A DNA stretch of 29,571 nucleotides, from positions 1-29,571 of the forward strand of contig CAZIRO010000013.1 in assembly GCA_964541595.1 (NCBI GenBank). The letters are read 5' to 3'. Shown piece after piece: positions 8,643 through 16,141 of the stretch (its first letter is position 1; every line of letters starts with the position of its first letter). The notes under the pieces are model-generated. The model ran no database searches. It worked only from the letters and a program-made list of their open reading frames with translations, and was not told the DNA's origin. This stretch comes from CAZIRO01 sp964541595. GTDB lineage: Bacteria > Acidobacteriota > HRBIN11. The translations under genes were made by a program, and so were the position numbers.

Positions 8643-8835
8643 CTGCCTCGATCTCGGCGACGAGATCCTCCAGCGGGATGTGATATACCCGTGCCACGTC
8701 CTCAAGGGTATCGAACACGGCCATCACGCATCCTACGCATCCCAGACCGCGTTCGATGAATACACGCATGGCTTTCGGCCATCGCCTCAGAATTGCTGCT
8801 ACGGTCTGTTTCTGCAGTTGTGTCGCAATCTTCAT
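8575..8835 (-). CDS. DUF1858 redox-disulfide domain protein
   Basis: This is a small (86 residues) protein of the DUF1858 / hybrid-cluster-protein-associated redox disulfide type. The hallmark is RGLGCVGCVMAVFDTLED, with a CxxC pair before a helical segment. A role as a redox-active or metal-binding partner is inferred from family name only. The ATG at 8835 has GGA 11 bases upstream; GTG at 8841 would add two residues. Its 3' end overlaps the opposite-strand binding-protein gene by 68 bases. Element B separates it from the divergent Crp/Fnr regulator, so that regulator may control it. No convincing promoter was found for this gene. Confidence 0.82.
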   Translation of the reverse strand: MKIATQLQKQTVAAILRRWPKAMRVFIERGLGCVGCVMAVFDTLEDVARVYHIPLEDLVAEIEAVIDAEQYAERKRRERGDESKVT

Positions 8836-8950
8836 TGCCACAATCCGTTAAACGGTATGGGGGTTGCATCTCCCGAATCCGGGGCAGTCAGCGGACCTCC
8901 GAGCGTCACACGCCGGGCGGTGCATGTCCGGTGCACTCGCACGTGCAGTT

Positions 8951-8974
8951 CCCCGACACCCGGGACCGGAGTCC
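8951..8974 (-). repeat. Remnant of heptamer repeat outside element B
   Basis: Read on the minus strand this stretch gives 7-base units of the form CCGGTCC, CGGGTGT, CGGGG, matching the core of the palindromic elements but in the opposite orientation to adjacent copy B. It could be a decayed earlier copy. The stretch is short and chance is not excluded. Confidence 0.4.
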
Positions 8975-8999
8975 AGAGCCGCGAACCCCGAAAAAATCC

Positions 9000-9267
9000 T
9001 TGGGATCGGGACAGGCAATAGGACATGCGCACGCACCACCGGATCGACCGGTGTGCCGGTGGCCACCGGTCTCCGGTCCCGGGTGGCGGGTCTCAGGTCC
9101 CAGGTGTCAGGTGCCAGGTCCCAGGTGTCGGGTGTCGGGTCCCAGGTGTCAGGTATCCGGTATCCGGGACGGGAGACAGAAGACAGGGGACGGGGCATCG
9201 CATGGGCTGGGGATAGTGCATGACCGCATGGGGACCCACGGTGTCCCATGGCCTGTCCCGATTGCAG
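9000..9267 (+). repeat. Palindromic heptamer-core element, copy B (complete)
   Basis: This is a complete 268-base element. The termini are inverted: ATCGGGACAGGCAATAGGAC at the left, and TGTCCCATGGCCTGTCCCGA at the right. The left arm has a hairpin (CACCGG, 5-nt loop, CCGGTG at 9037-9053) and a perfect 14-base palindrome at 9056-9069. The core from about 9066 to 9190 is made of 7-base units, mostly CAGGTCC, CAGGTGT and CGGGTGT. A 10-base direct repeat, GAAAAAATCC, lies immediately outside both ends (8990-8999 and 9268-9277), as expected for a target-site duplication. The element has no plausible coding content. Confidence 0.88.
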
Positions 9268-9280
9268 GAAAAAATCCGAT

Positions 9281-9309
9281 TTGACAAAGCCAGTTGAGCG
9301 TGAAATATT
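9281..9309 (+). promoter_or_regulatory. Promoter of the Crp/Fnr gene
   Basis: A consensus TTGACA at 9281-9286 is followed, after 17 bases, by AATATT at 9304-9309. The -35 box begins 13 bases after the end of element B. The predicted transcript has a leader of about 115 bases before the ATG at 9433. Confidence 0.6.
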
Positions 9310-9432
9310 GAACGCGTGACCATGCATGGGTTGGTCCGTATTGTGCAGCATTCCGGATCAACATATCATCGGCTGACCAGGGGGAGATGTCTTTGCGATG
9401 GCGCAAACTTCTATGCCGGGGAATATGGACAC

Positions 9433-10167
9433 ATGCAACCATCCGAACAATTGCTTGAACTGTTTCGCCGGATTCCGCTGTTTGCCGGATTGGAGACGTC
9501 CGCTTTAGCCGAAGTCATTGCAGAGGGGTTTCGCAAAACCGTACAGCAGGGAACATTTCTCTTCTGGCAGGATGAACCCGCGCGCTATATGTATGTACTG
9601 CTTCAGGGACGTGTGCGACTCGTGAAGACCACCCCGGAAGGCCAGCGCGTTGTGATCCGGTACATTACACCGGGTGAAATGTTCGGAGTCATCGCCGTTC
9701 TCGGTCAGGTGACCTATCCGGTCACCGCAGAGGTTGCCGAGTCCGGTGAGGTGATCGGATGGTCCGGGGACACCATGCACGCCCTGATGGAGTGTTATCC
9801 CCGTATCGCGTTGAACGCGATGCACCAGATGGCCGGACGTTTACGTGAACTGCTGCGTAGAGTCCAGGAATTGAGTACGGAACGGGTTGAACGGCGGATC
9901 GCCCACGTGCTCCTGCGCCTGACTCGACAGTGCGGCCGGAAAGTCGAAGACGGCATTCAGATTGATTTTTCGATTACGCGCGAGGAGATCGCGCAACTCG
10001 CCGGGACAACCCTGTTTACCGTCAGCCGCACGATCAGCAAATGGGAAAAACAGGGGATTCTTCAGACCTCGCGGGAACACATGTTGATCCGACAACCGCA
10101 CGCACTCGTGGTCATTGCGGAAGACCTTCCGCCGCATCCGGAAGAAAACAGAGAAGACGGGGAATAG
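9433..10167 (+). CDS. Crp/Fnr family transcription regulator
   Basis: The product is 244 residues: an N-terminal cyclic-nucleotide-binding-type beta barrel (about 10-120), a dimerisation helix, and a Crp-type winged helix at about 140-225. The helix-turn-helix is ITREEIAQLAGTTLFTVSRT (about 181-200). The recognition helix reads LFTVSR, so the Glu that contacts DNA in CRP and FNR is replaced by Phe; site preference may therefore differ from classical FNR. There is no N-terminal cysteine cluster, so it should not carry an FNR-type Fe-S centre; the ligand is unknown. The start at 9433 (MQPSEQ) is chosen by domain length; the ribosome-binding site is weak. It converges on the kinase gene with a 3-base gap and no terminator. 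Confidence 0.9.
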   Translation: MQPSEQLLELFRRIPLFAGLETSALAEVIAEGFRKTVQQGTFLFWQDEPARYMYVLLQGRVRLVKTTPEGQRVVIRYITPGEMFGVIAVLGQVTYPVTAEVAESGEVIGWSGDTMHALMECYPRIALNAMHQMAGRLRELLRRVQELSTERVERRIAHVLLRLTRQCGRKVEDGIQIDFSITREEIAQLAGTTLFTVSRTISKWEKQGILQTSREHMLIRQPHALVVIAEDLPPHPEENREDGE

Positions 10168-10170
10168 TAT

Positions 10171-13100
10171 TCAGGTGGAATATCGCGTACGGACAGCACG
10201 TCCACGGCGCATGATCTGTCGATACAGTTGGCGGACGTCCGGATCCCTGGGATTGCGTGCCATTGCGGTGACAATGGCCGTTTCCGCCTCCCGCCACTGG
10301 GGTTCGGCATCGAGCCCCTTGCGGGTTCGATACGTGGCCCAGTGGGTCAGGACTTCGGCCAGGTTGTAATAATAGATGTAATTTCCCGGACCGTGCTGGA
10401 TCGCCTGGCGGTAGTACTGCGCGGCATAGGCGTAATTGCGCTCGGGATCCGCACCGGTCCGCGCCTGATAATCCGCCGTATACTGATACACAATCCCCAG
10501 GTTGTTGTACACTTTCGGATCGTTCGGGGTCACATGCAGCAATTGCCGGTACACCCGTCTCGCTTCCCGCAGAGAACGTAGTGGAGAGCGCGCGTGTGCG
10601 TGTTCGAACTCCGCCCGGGTGAGGTACACAATCCCGAGATTGTGATACGCCGGTGCATAATCCGGTTTGACGCGAATGGCGTTTTCAAGTGCGGCCCGGG
10701 CCCTGTCCAGGGCGGGGAGTGGGTTTTGTTTTCGGGAGAGTGCAAATTCCGCCATGTCGAGGTAGACAGTACCCAGATTGTTATACGCCGAAGCGTGTGT
10801 CGGCTGGATCCGGACGGCCTTTCGATACGCACGCACGGCGCGTTGCCAGTATACGGTCGGATCGCGGTCACGTTGCATGGCCGCCTGTGCCCAGTACTTG
10901 TAAACGGTACCCAGATTGTTGTACGCCCAGGCCATGCGGGGTTCCAGCCGGACGGCGTCGTTCAGAATACGCGCAGCCCGGCGCAGTTCCGGCTCGGCAT
11001 CCTGCCCGTGCAGGAGGTGGTATTCCGCCATCGCGATGTAGAGTTTGCCCAGATCGTTGCGGGTTTGAAAATCGCTGGGCTGAATGTGCAACGCCATCTG
11101 AAACGCCGTTTCGGCACGCTGAAACCACGGTTGCGGTATGCGTCCCTGTTCGCGTTCATACTCGGCGAAAATGCGTAGTGCCAGCCCGAGCGCATTGTAG
11201 TTGCGGTGGTCTTCCGGGTTGCAGGCGATCGCGCGCCGGGCAGCCGCGACCGCGGGATACAACCACGGCCGGGGGTCCTGTCCATTCTGCCAGTGGTATT
11301 CTCCCCAGCGGGCCAGCAAAAACGCGTGCATGCGGTGCGCATCCGCACGTCCCGGATGGATCTGTCGTGCCCGGGTACAATACATATTGCCCATAGTGGC
11401 TATCGGCAGGCTGGGGAACACCCCCTGCAGCAAACTCAGATCCAGCATTTCGATGGCCAGTCCGCAGAGCGCGGTATACGTACGTGGATCGCTGCGGGCC
11501 TTGTTGCGCGCACGCAGGTAGGCATGGAATGCGTGCGCGTATGCGTTCCACGCATGTGGGATATTCCCCCGATCCCGGGCACGATCGGCGAGCATGCGGT
11601 ATGCGTCCCCGATCAGGATCTCCGTTTCGTACCGCCAGGGCAAAAAGCGGCGCGCGCGATCGGCAAACCGGATCGCCCGTTCCGGCTCCTGCTGCAGAAA
11701 CGCATGAAATGCCCGTACGAGGTCCACATCCGGACCGCGCGGTTCCGGTCCCCGTGCCAGAAAAGCGATGGCGGATCGGGTGTATTGTGTCATGATCCGC
11801 TGGATCTCGCGACGTCGCAATTCGGCTTCCCGGATCCACCGGGCCTGCTCGAGATCACGACGGTAGAGTTCCATCAGTGCCCATCCCAGGGCGAACGCAC
11901 TTTCGGGGGTGCGGTATCCGTCCGTAAACCACGCCCGTTCCAGATACTCCCTGGCCCGTGCATACTCCCCGATGGCCAGATATCCCCGACCCAGCGCATA
12001 ATGCCCGGGACCGCGCGCGATTGGTCCCAGACGGCGAATCTGGTCGCGAATGGTGGCCATCATGTGTTCCACGCGCCGATGCACATAACGCACGTCATGC
12101 GGCGGCAGCATATACGCCTGACGAATGAAAGCCTCAGTCCTGTAGATCTGGTCGCTGAACTGTTGCGCCAGTCTCGCCCGCTCTCGCGCCTGCCAGCGCA
12201 CATGGACGACCATAACGACCAGGATGCCGATCATCCCCAGAAGCGCGGTAATGATGCCCGATGCCCATGGATACTTGCGCAGTCGCTTGTACCATCGGTA
12301 TATCGGACTCGCACGCCGGGCAAGAATGGGTTCCCCCTCCAGATACCGGCGCAGATCCTCGGCCAGTGCGCGGGCACTTTCATACCGGCGATGCGGTTCT
12401 TTTTCCAGACACTTGAGCACAATGGTCTCGACATCGTGTGGAATGGACGGCTGGATCTTACGCGGTGGGATGGGGTCTTTTTCCAGGATCTGCAGGAGGA
12501 TTTCAGCCGTGGATTCTCCGGAAAACGGGGGGCGACCGGTAAGTATTTCGTACAAAGTCGCGCCCAATGCATATACATCTGTTCGGCGGTCGAGTGCCGT
12601 GAACGTCCCACGCACCTGTTCCGGTGCCATATATTGTGGCGTTCCGATGATCGTTCCCGATGTGGTCACACCGGGCGCTTCCGTCATACGTGCAAGACCG
12701 AAATCCAGAATATACGCTCGCCATTCCCCCTCTTCCGTACGTTCCACCAGAATGTTCGAAGGTTTGACATCACGGTGTACAAGCCCCTGTCGATGCGCGG
12801 CATGCAACGCCTCGGCGATCTGACGGATCACGTGCAGTTTCTGCTCCAGTGTCATATGGGCAGCCGCCTGCGCCAGTTTTTGTCCAGGAATGAGTTGCAT
12901 CGCAATGTACGGTCGACCCCCGATCTCTCCGACTTCGTATACCTTACAGATGTGCGGGTGGTCCAGACGTGCCTGCGCCCGCGCTTCCTGCAGAAATCGA
13001 TAGATCTGTTCTGGACTGTCCGAACGGAGGAATTTCAGCGCCACATACCGGGCAAGCGCGGTATCGTACGCGCGATATACGGTACCCATGCCACCGGAAC

Positions 13101-13353
13101 CGATGCACTCCAGAATGCGATACCGTCCCCAGGGCAAACGGGACGGGTGGGATTCCGATAGCAGTGGCCCGGATGTCGGTCGATCGGACGTCGGCGGGAC
13201 GGTCTGCGTCGGTGGGAGCTCTTCCGGGAGCGGAGTAGACGGCTGAACCGGAACGGTCTCGGGTTCCTGACGCACGCCCGGAGTGTCTACAGTATCTCCA
13301 GATGAGGAAGACGCTGTCGACCGGGTCGGATGGTCATCATCCTGAACGTACAT
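10171..13353 (-). CDS. Membrane Ser/Thr protein kinase with 46-residue TPR-like repeats
   Basis: This is a 1060-residue Hanks-type kinase. A Ser/Thr/Pro-rich, low-complexity N-terminal 70 residues leads into the kinase domain (about 77-345). All key residues are present: glycine loop GSGGMG at 85-90, Lys107 in VALK, HRDVKPSN at 193-200 and DFG at 217-219, so it should be active. One transmembrane helix (about 364-383) puts the remaining 675 residues outside the membrane. From 672 to 1039 there are eight consecutive repeats of exactly 46 residues, of the pattern AYNNLGxVY...A...PxxxxxxA...Y..A....P, twelve longer than a standard TPR. The stop is 3 bases from the convergent crp gene. The start at 13353 has GGGA immediately before it, a poor site. 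Confidence 0.93.
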   Translation of the reverse strand: MYVQDDDHPTRSTASSSSGDTVDTPGVRQEPETVPVQPSTPLPEELPPTQTVPPTSDRPTSGPLLSESHPSRLPWGRYRILECIGSGGMGTVYRAYDTALARYVALKFLRSDSPEQIYRFLQEARAQARLDHPHICKVYEVGEIGGRPYIAMQLIPGQKLAQAAAHMTLEQKLHVIRQIAEALHAAHRQGLVHRDVKPSNILVERTEEGEWRAYILDFGLARMTEAPGVTTSGTIIGTPQYMAPEQVRGTFTALDRRTDVYALGATLYEILTGRPPFSGESTAEILLQILEKDPIPPRKIQPSIPHDVETIVLKCLEKEPHRRYESARALAEDLRRYLEGEPILARRASPIYRWYKRLRKYPWASGIITALLGMIGILVVMVVHVRWQARERARLAQQFSDQIYRTEAFIRQAYMLPPHDVRYVHRRVEHMMATIRDQIRRLGPIARGPGHYALGRGYLAIGEYARAREYLERAWFTDGYRTPESAFALGWALMELYRRDLEQARWIREAELRRREIQRIMTQYTRSAIAFLARGPEPRGPDVDLVRAFHAFLQQEPERAIRFADRARRFLPWRYETEILIGDAYRMLADRARDRGNIPHAWNAYAHAFHAYLRARNKARSDPRTYTALCGLAIEMLDLSLLQGVFPSLPIATMGNMYCTRARQIHPGRADAHRMHAFLLARWGEYHWQNGQDPRPWLYPAVAAARRAIACNPEDHRNYNALGLALRIFAEYEREQGRIPQPWFQRAETAFQMALHIQPSDFQTRNDLGKLYIAMAEYHLLHGQDAEPELRRAARILNDAVRLEPRMAWAYNNLGTVYKYWAQAAMQRDRDPTVYWQRAVRAYRKAVRIQPTHASAYNNLGTVYLDMAEFALSRKQNPLPALDRARAALENAIRVKPDYAPAYHNLGIVYLTRAEFEHAHARSPLRSLREARRVYRQLLHVTPNDPKVYNNLGIVYQYTADYQARTGADPERNYAYAAQYYRQAIQHGPGNYIYYYNLAEVLTHWATYRTRKGLDAEPQWREAETAIVTAMARNPRDPDVRQLYRQIMRRGRAVRTRYST

Positions 13354-13381
13354 TCCCTACGCCGCGTACAACGGAATGACC

Positions 13382-13410
13382 ATAGTATGCCAAAAGCGTC
13401 GAGAATTGAA
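13382..13410 (-). promoter_or_regulatory. Promoter of the TPR kinase gene
   Basis: On the minus strand TTCAAT (13405-13410), a 17-base spacer and TACTAT (13382-13387) form a fair sigma-70-type promoter, giving a leader of about 20 bases. It starts just downstream of the terminator of the preceding operon. Confidence 0.55.
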
Positions 13411-13420
13411 AAGAAAAGTG

Positions 13421-13446
13421 CCGGGAAGGAAAGGGTTCCTTCCCGG
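13421..13446 (-). terminator. Rho-independent terminator of the glgA-ydjM operon
   Basis: An 11-base perfect stem (CCGGGAAGGAA / TTCCTTCCCGG) with a 4-base loop is followed on the minus strand by the T-rich CACTTTTCTTTTC. On the plus strand no T-run follows, so it works for minus-strand transcripts, here those ending with the ydjM-like gene 267 bases upstream. Confidence 0.75.
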
Positions 13447-13713
13447 CCTAAAGTCAGGCTGGAGACGGATGGTGAGTATCTGTATAACGACCCGATCGTG
13501 TCTATCAGAACAACCGGAGGATCACAATTGTATCATTGCGACCGCCTATGTGTATTTCCCAATTCGGCCAATCGGTACGGATGATAGACAGCCGTGCAGG
13601 GGAGAATCGGTACCAGCTCCCCACACTTTTCGAAATCGAAGACCGTTTACCACCTCATTTTCTCAATGATCACATCCCACGCTACACACTGCGATCACAG
13701 GGTTATCCGCATA
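13447..13713. other. Intergenic stretch, nothing recognised
   Basis: This is the transcribed 3' tail between the ydjM-like stop and the terminator. A weak stem (GGGGAG/CTCCCC with a 12-base loop, about 13599-13622) is present. Short open frames here begin at TTG codons without a well-placed ribosome-binding site and resemble nothing recognised. No tRNA-like fold was found. Confidence 0.5.
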
Positions 13714-14157
13714 TTAATATAGGCGCTTCGCGGACCAATGCAAGGGGAACCACCCGATGAGCAGTCCCGCCACACACAACGCCAGCCAGAAGACGATGAA
13801 CATCTGTTCGGCAAACGATCCCACACGAAACAGCCCGAGTCCGCGGACGTTGCGGTGCGGCCACAGGAGCGGCACACCGGATTTGGAGAGAAAATCCGCC
13901 AGGATATGCGTCAGCGAACCGATGGCCACCCAGTACAGTACATAAGCCACGATCGTATCACGTATCCAGTACGATACGCCAAGCAGTGCCAGCCACAGTC
14001 CAGGCCAGTGCGAAACGCCCCGATGTCGCCAGCCGAAGATGGACTCGATGCGATCCGGCCATGACGACGCAAGTGTTGCCACGAGTACGGCCGGCCACGG
14101 CTGGTCGTTAATGAGCAAAAGCGATGCGGTAAAGATCGCATGATTGCGCCAGATCAT
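13714..14157 (-). CDS. YdjM-type membrane-bound metal-dependent hydrolase
   Basis: The 147-residue protein belongs to the LexA-binding/YdjM (DUF457) membrane hydrolase group. Family motifs are HRGVSHWP near 45-52 and GSLTHILADFLSKSGVPLLWP near 80-100; their His and Asp residues are the presumed metal ligands. About three or four hydrophobic helices predict an inner-membrane protein. The substrate is not known for this family. The ATG at 14157 overlaps the purA stop (ATGA), so it is translated as the last gene of the operon. Confidence 0.85.
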   Translation of the reverse strand: MIWRNHAIFTASLLLINDQPWPAVLVATLASSWPDRIESIFGWRHRGVSHWPGLWLALLGVSYWIRDTIVAYVLYWVAIGSLTHILADFLSKSGVPLLWPHRNVRGLGLFRVGSFAEQMFIVFWLALCVAGLLIGWFPLHWSAKRLY

Positions 14158-15461
14158 GGTGCGATCCCCAGGATCTCTTCAATGGGTCGGAACCATGCCG
14201 ATTCGTGTCGCTGCGGTCCGCTCGAGAGGAGTACCACCGGGCGGCCGGTATATTCTTCGATGGTTCGGATATACGCGCGTGCATTCGGCGGCAGGTTCTG
14301 CACATCCGTCGTGCCGTATGTGACCCGCTGCCAGCCGGGCAGGCATTCATAAATCGGTTCGACGCGCGCGAGTACATCCGCACGAACCGGACAGGTTTCG
14401 ATACGTTTGCCGTCCAGTCGATAGGCCACGCAGACGCGAATCGTTTCAAAGGTATCCAGGATATCCAGTTTGGTCAGCACGATACCGTCCACATCGTTCA
14501 GATCACATGCGTACTTGAGCGCCACAAGGTCCAGCCATCCGCACCGCCGGGGTCGGCCGGTGGTGGCACCGAACTCCTGCCCACGTGTGCGGATCTGTTC
14601 ACCGACGGTGTCATGCAGCTCGGTGGGAAACGGTCCACCGCCGACGCGTGTACAGTACGCCTTGCTGACGCCCAGCACCCGGTGAATCGCCCGCGGACTG
14701 ATCCCGAGGCCGGTGACAATCCCGCCGACGCTGCAGCTGGACGAGGTCACGAATGGATAGGTTCCGTGGTCGATATCCAGAAGCGTTCCCTGTGCACCCT
14801 CGAAGAGCACCCGGGCCCCTGCGGCAATACGTTTTCGCAACCAGACATCTGTCTGGATGATCGCCTCGCGCAGATGGGGAATGATCGCGTGCAACCGTTC
14901 CCGAAATGCGGTCCACTCCTCGTGAATGTGCGGATCGTTGCTGACTCTGCAAGATCGTTGCCGCCACTGTTGCCACATCGTATCGAGCACTTCTTGCCAC
15001 GTGTCGTCCACGAGGTAACCGGCAAGGAACCCCCGGCGCCCATACTTGTCTTCATACGCCGGTCCGATACCCCGACGCGTCGTGCCGATCGAGCGGTGTC
15101 CGCGCAGGGTTTCATCGATCTGCTCCAAACACCGGTGCAGTGGGGTGATCAGATGGGCACGATCGCTGATCCACAGACGACGGCGCCAGCGAATGCCGAT
15201 CGACTCGAGCATGTGGATCTCGTCCATCAGGGCAACGGCGTCGATGACCATGCCGTTGCCCAGAACGACCTGGGTGTGGTCGTGAAAAATACCGGCGGGA
15301 ATATGATGAACCACGTATCTCTGGCCGTTACGATATACGGTATGCCCCGCGTTGTGCCCTCCCTGATAACGTGCCACAACGTCGAAGTATTGTGCCAGGA
15401 GATCGACGACTTTACCTTTACCCTCGTCCCCCCATTGCAGACCGATGATCGCGACGTTCAA
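14154..15461 (-). CDS. purA: Adenylosuccinate synthetase
   Basis: This enzyme joins IMP and aspartate using GTP, the first committed step from IMP to AMP; together with guaB the window carries both branches out of IMP. The start is taken as TTG at 15461, giving 435 residues opening (M)NVAIIGLQWGDEGKGK, the family N-terminus, with GGGAG 10 bases upstream. The in-frame ATG at 15488 would add nine residues but has no ribosome-binding site. The family loop QGGHNAGHTVY is present. The 5' end lies within the 3' end of the preceding ykgJ-like gene. Confidence 0.95.
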   Translation of the reverse strand: MNVAIIGLQWGDEGKGKVVDLLAQYFDVVARYQGGHNAGHTVYRNGQRYVVHHIPAGIFHDHTQVVLGNGMVIDAVALMDEIHMLESIGIRWRRRLWISDRAHLITPLHRCLEQIDETLRGHRSIGTTRRGIGPAYEDKYGRRGFLAGYLVDDTWQEVLDTMWQQWRQRSCRVSNDPHIHEEWTAFRERLHAIIPHLREAIIQTDVWLRKRIAAGARVLFEGAQGTLLDIDHGTYPFVTSSSCSVGGIVTGLGISPRAIHRVLGVSKAYCTRVGGGPFPTELHDTVGEQIRTRGQEFGATTGRPRRCGWLDLVALKYACDLNDVDGIVLTKLDILDTFETIRVCVAYRLDGKRIETCPVRADVLARVEPIYECLPGWQRVTYGTTDVQNLPPNARAYIRTIEEYTGRPVVLLSSGPQRHESAWFRPIEEILGIAP

Positions 15462-15789
15462 TGTTGTTCTTCTCCCGAGGGGTATCATTTCGGAAGACAA
15501 AACTGCACATCCGTACGCTGAGCAGGTCGCGCGGATGGCGGGGATACTGTCGACACGGCAGGGGGCGAAACGCATAAATGCGGCAATGCCCGGTCCCATC
15601 GCCATGCTCGACATAGAACGGGCATCTGAAAACGATCCTGCAACAGGCACCGCATCGCATACACGTACCGAGACGCGAATGGCGAAACGAACGCGGGAAC
15701 CACCCCGCGACGTCCCGCATGATCTTGTCTTTCAGAGTTCGGGTCCAGTAGTGGACACTCGCGACCCAGACGTAGTATGGCATACGCAT
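15418..15789 (-). CDS. YkgJ-type cysteine-cluster protein
   Basis: This is a 123-residue protein with the YkgJ-family zinc- or iron-binding cysteine pattern: CMRCGACCRIVFRCPFY, then CRIYAFRPLPCRQYP, and a final conserved Cys in MCSFVF. The biochemical role of the family is not established. The ATG at 15789 is 11 bases after the trxA stop; an internal ATG at MRDVAGW is an alternative start. The last 14 codons overlap the start of purA in another frame, so its true conserved end is near FRNDT and the tail may be filler. It is the third gene of the operon. Confidence 0.78.
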   Translation of the reverse strand: MRMPYYVWVASVHYWTRTLKDKIMRDVAGWFPRSFRHSRLGTCMRCGACCRIVFRCPFYVEHGDGTGHCRIYAFRPLPCRQYPRHPRDLLSVRMCSFVFRNDTPREKNNIERRDHRSAMGGRG

Positions 15790-15800
15790 GCGGGTCGATC

Positions 15801-16139
15801 TCAGTCAAACGCGGGTTTCAAATTACGCTGGATGGCCTGCACAATGCGGTCTTTGGTGGTCAATCCCACAAACTGTTCCACCACTTTCCCGTTCACGAAA
15901 AGCAGCAACGTGGGAATCCCACGAATACCGTAACGAATCGCCGTTTCGGGATTGTCATCGACGTTCAGCTTGACCACCTTCACGGTGTCTTTAAATTCCT
16001 GGGCAATTTCTTCCACGATCGGGGCCAGGGCACGGCAGGGTGCACACCACGGTGCCCAGAAGTCCACCAGTACGGGGACAGCAGAATCCAATACTTCCCT
16101 CTGAAAGTCCTGGTCCGTCACATTTTGCACGGTTCCCAT
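15801..16139 (-). CDS. trxA: Thioredoxin
   Basis: This is a cytosolic dithiol reductant of 112 residues. The active site reads WAPWCAPC with Cys32 and Cys35, so the usual Gly between the cysteines is Ala, which may shift the redox potential. IPTLLLFVNGK supplies the cis-Pro. GGAGG sits 5 bases before the ATG, and the glgA stop lies inside that ribosome-binding site, so the genes are coupled. The matching reductase trxB is transcribed away from this operon across element C. Confidence 0.95.
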   Translation of the reverse strand: MGTVQNVTDQDFQREVLDSAVPVLVDFWAPWCAPCRALAPIVEEIAQEFKDTVKVVKLNVDDNPETAIRYGIRGIPTLLLFVNGKVVEQFVGLTTKDRIVQAIQRNLKPAFD

Positions 16140-16141
16140 GG

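Noticed and set aside
8930..8958. Clustered TGCA/GTGC motifs upstream of DUF1858 as an operator
   Set aside because: The inverted repeats do not have the 6-2-6 spacing of the other sites.
7711..9021. 436-codon plus-strand open frame overlapping the binding-protein gene
   Set aside because: It overlaps a clear family 5 protein in another frame, runs into non-coding DNA and has no domain.
9060..9190. CRISPR array
   Set aside because: The repeat unit is 7 bp with no unique spacers, and no cas genes are present.
9025..9223. Open frames through the heptamer core giving QVSG/RCQVPG-type repeat peptides on both strands
   Set aside because: A 7-bp repeat lacking stop codons is open in several frames at once; there is no ribosome-binding site and no non-repetitive protein domain.
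11206..13161. 651-codon plus-strand open frame
   Set aside because: It lies antisense to the TPR kinase, whose motifs are all intact; the frame has no recognisable domain and reflects codon bias in GC-rich DNA.
13599..13622. Hairpin GGGGAG/CTCCCC as a second terminator
   Set aside because: The stem is short, the loop is 12 bases and there is no T-run on either strand.
14205..15521. 438-codon plus-strand open frame
   Set aside because: It is antisense to purA and shows no family features.
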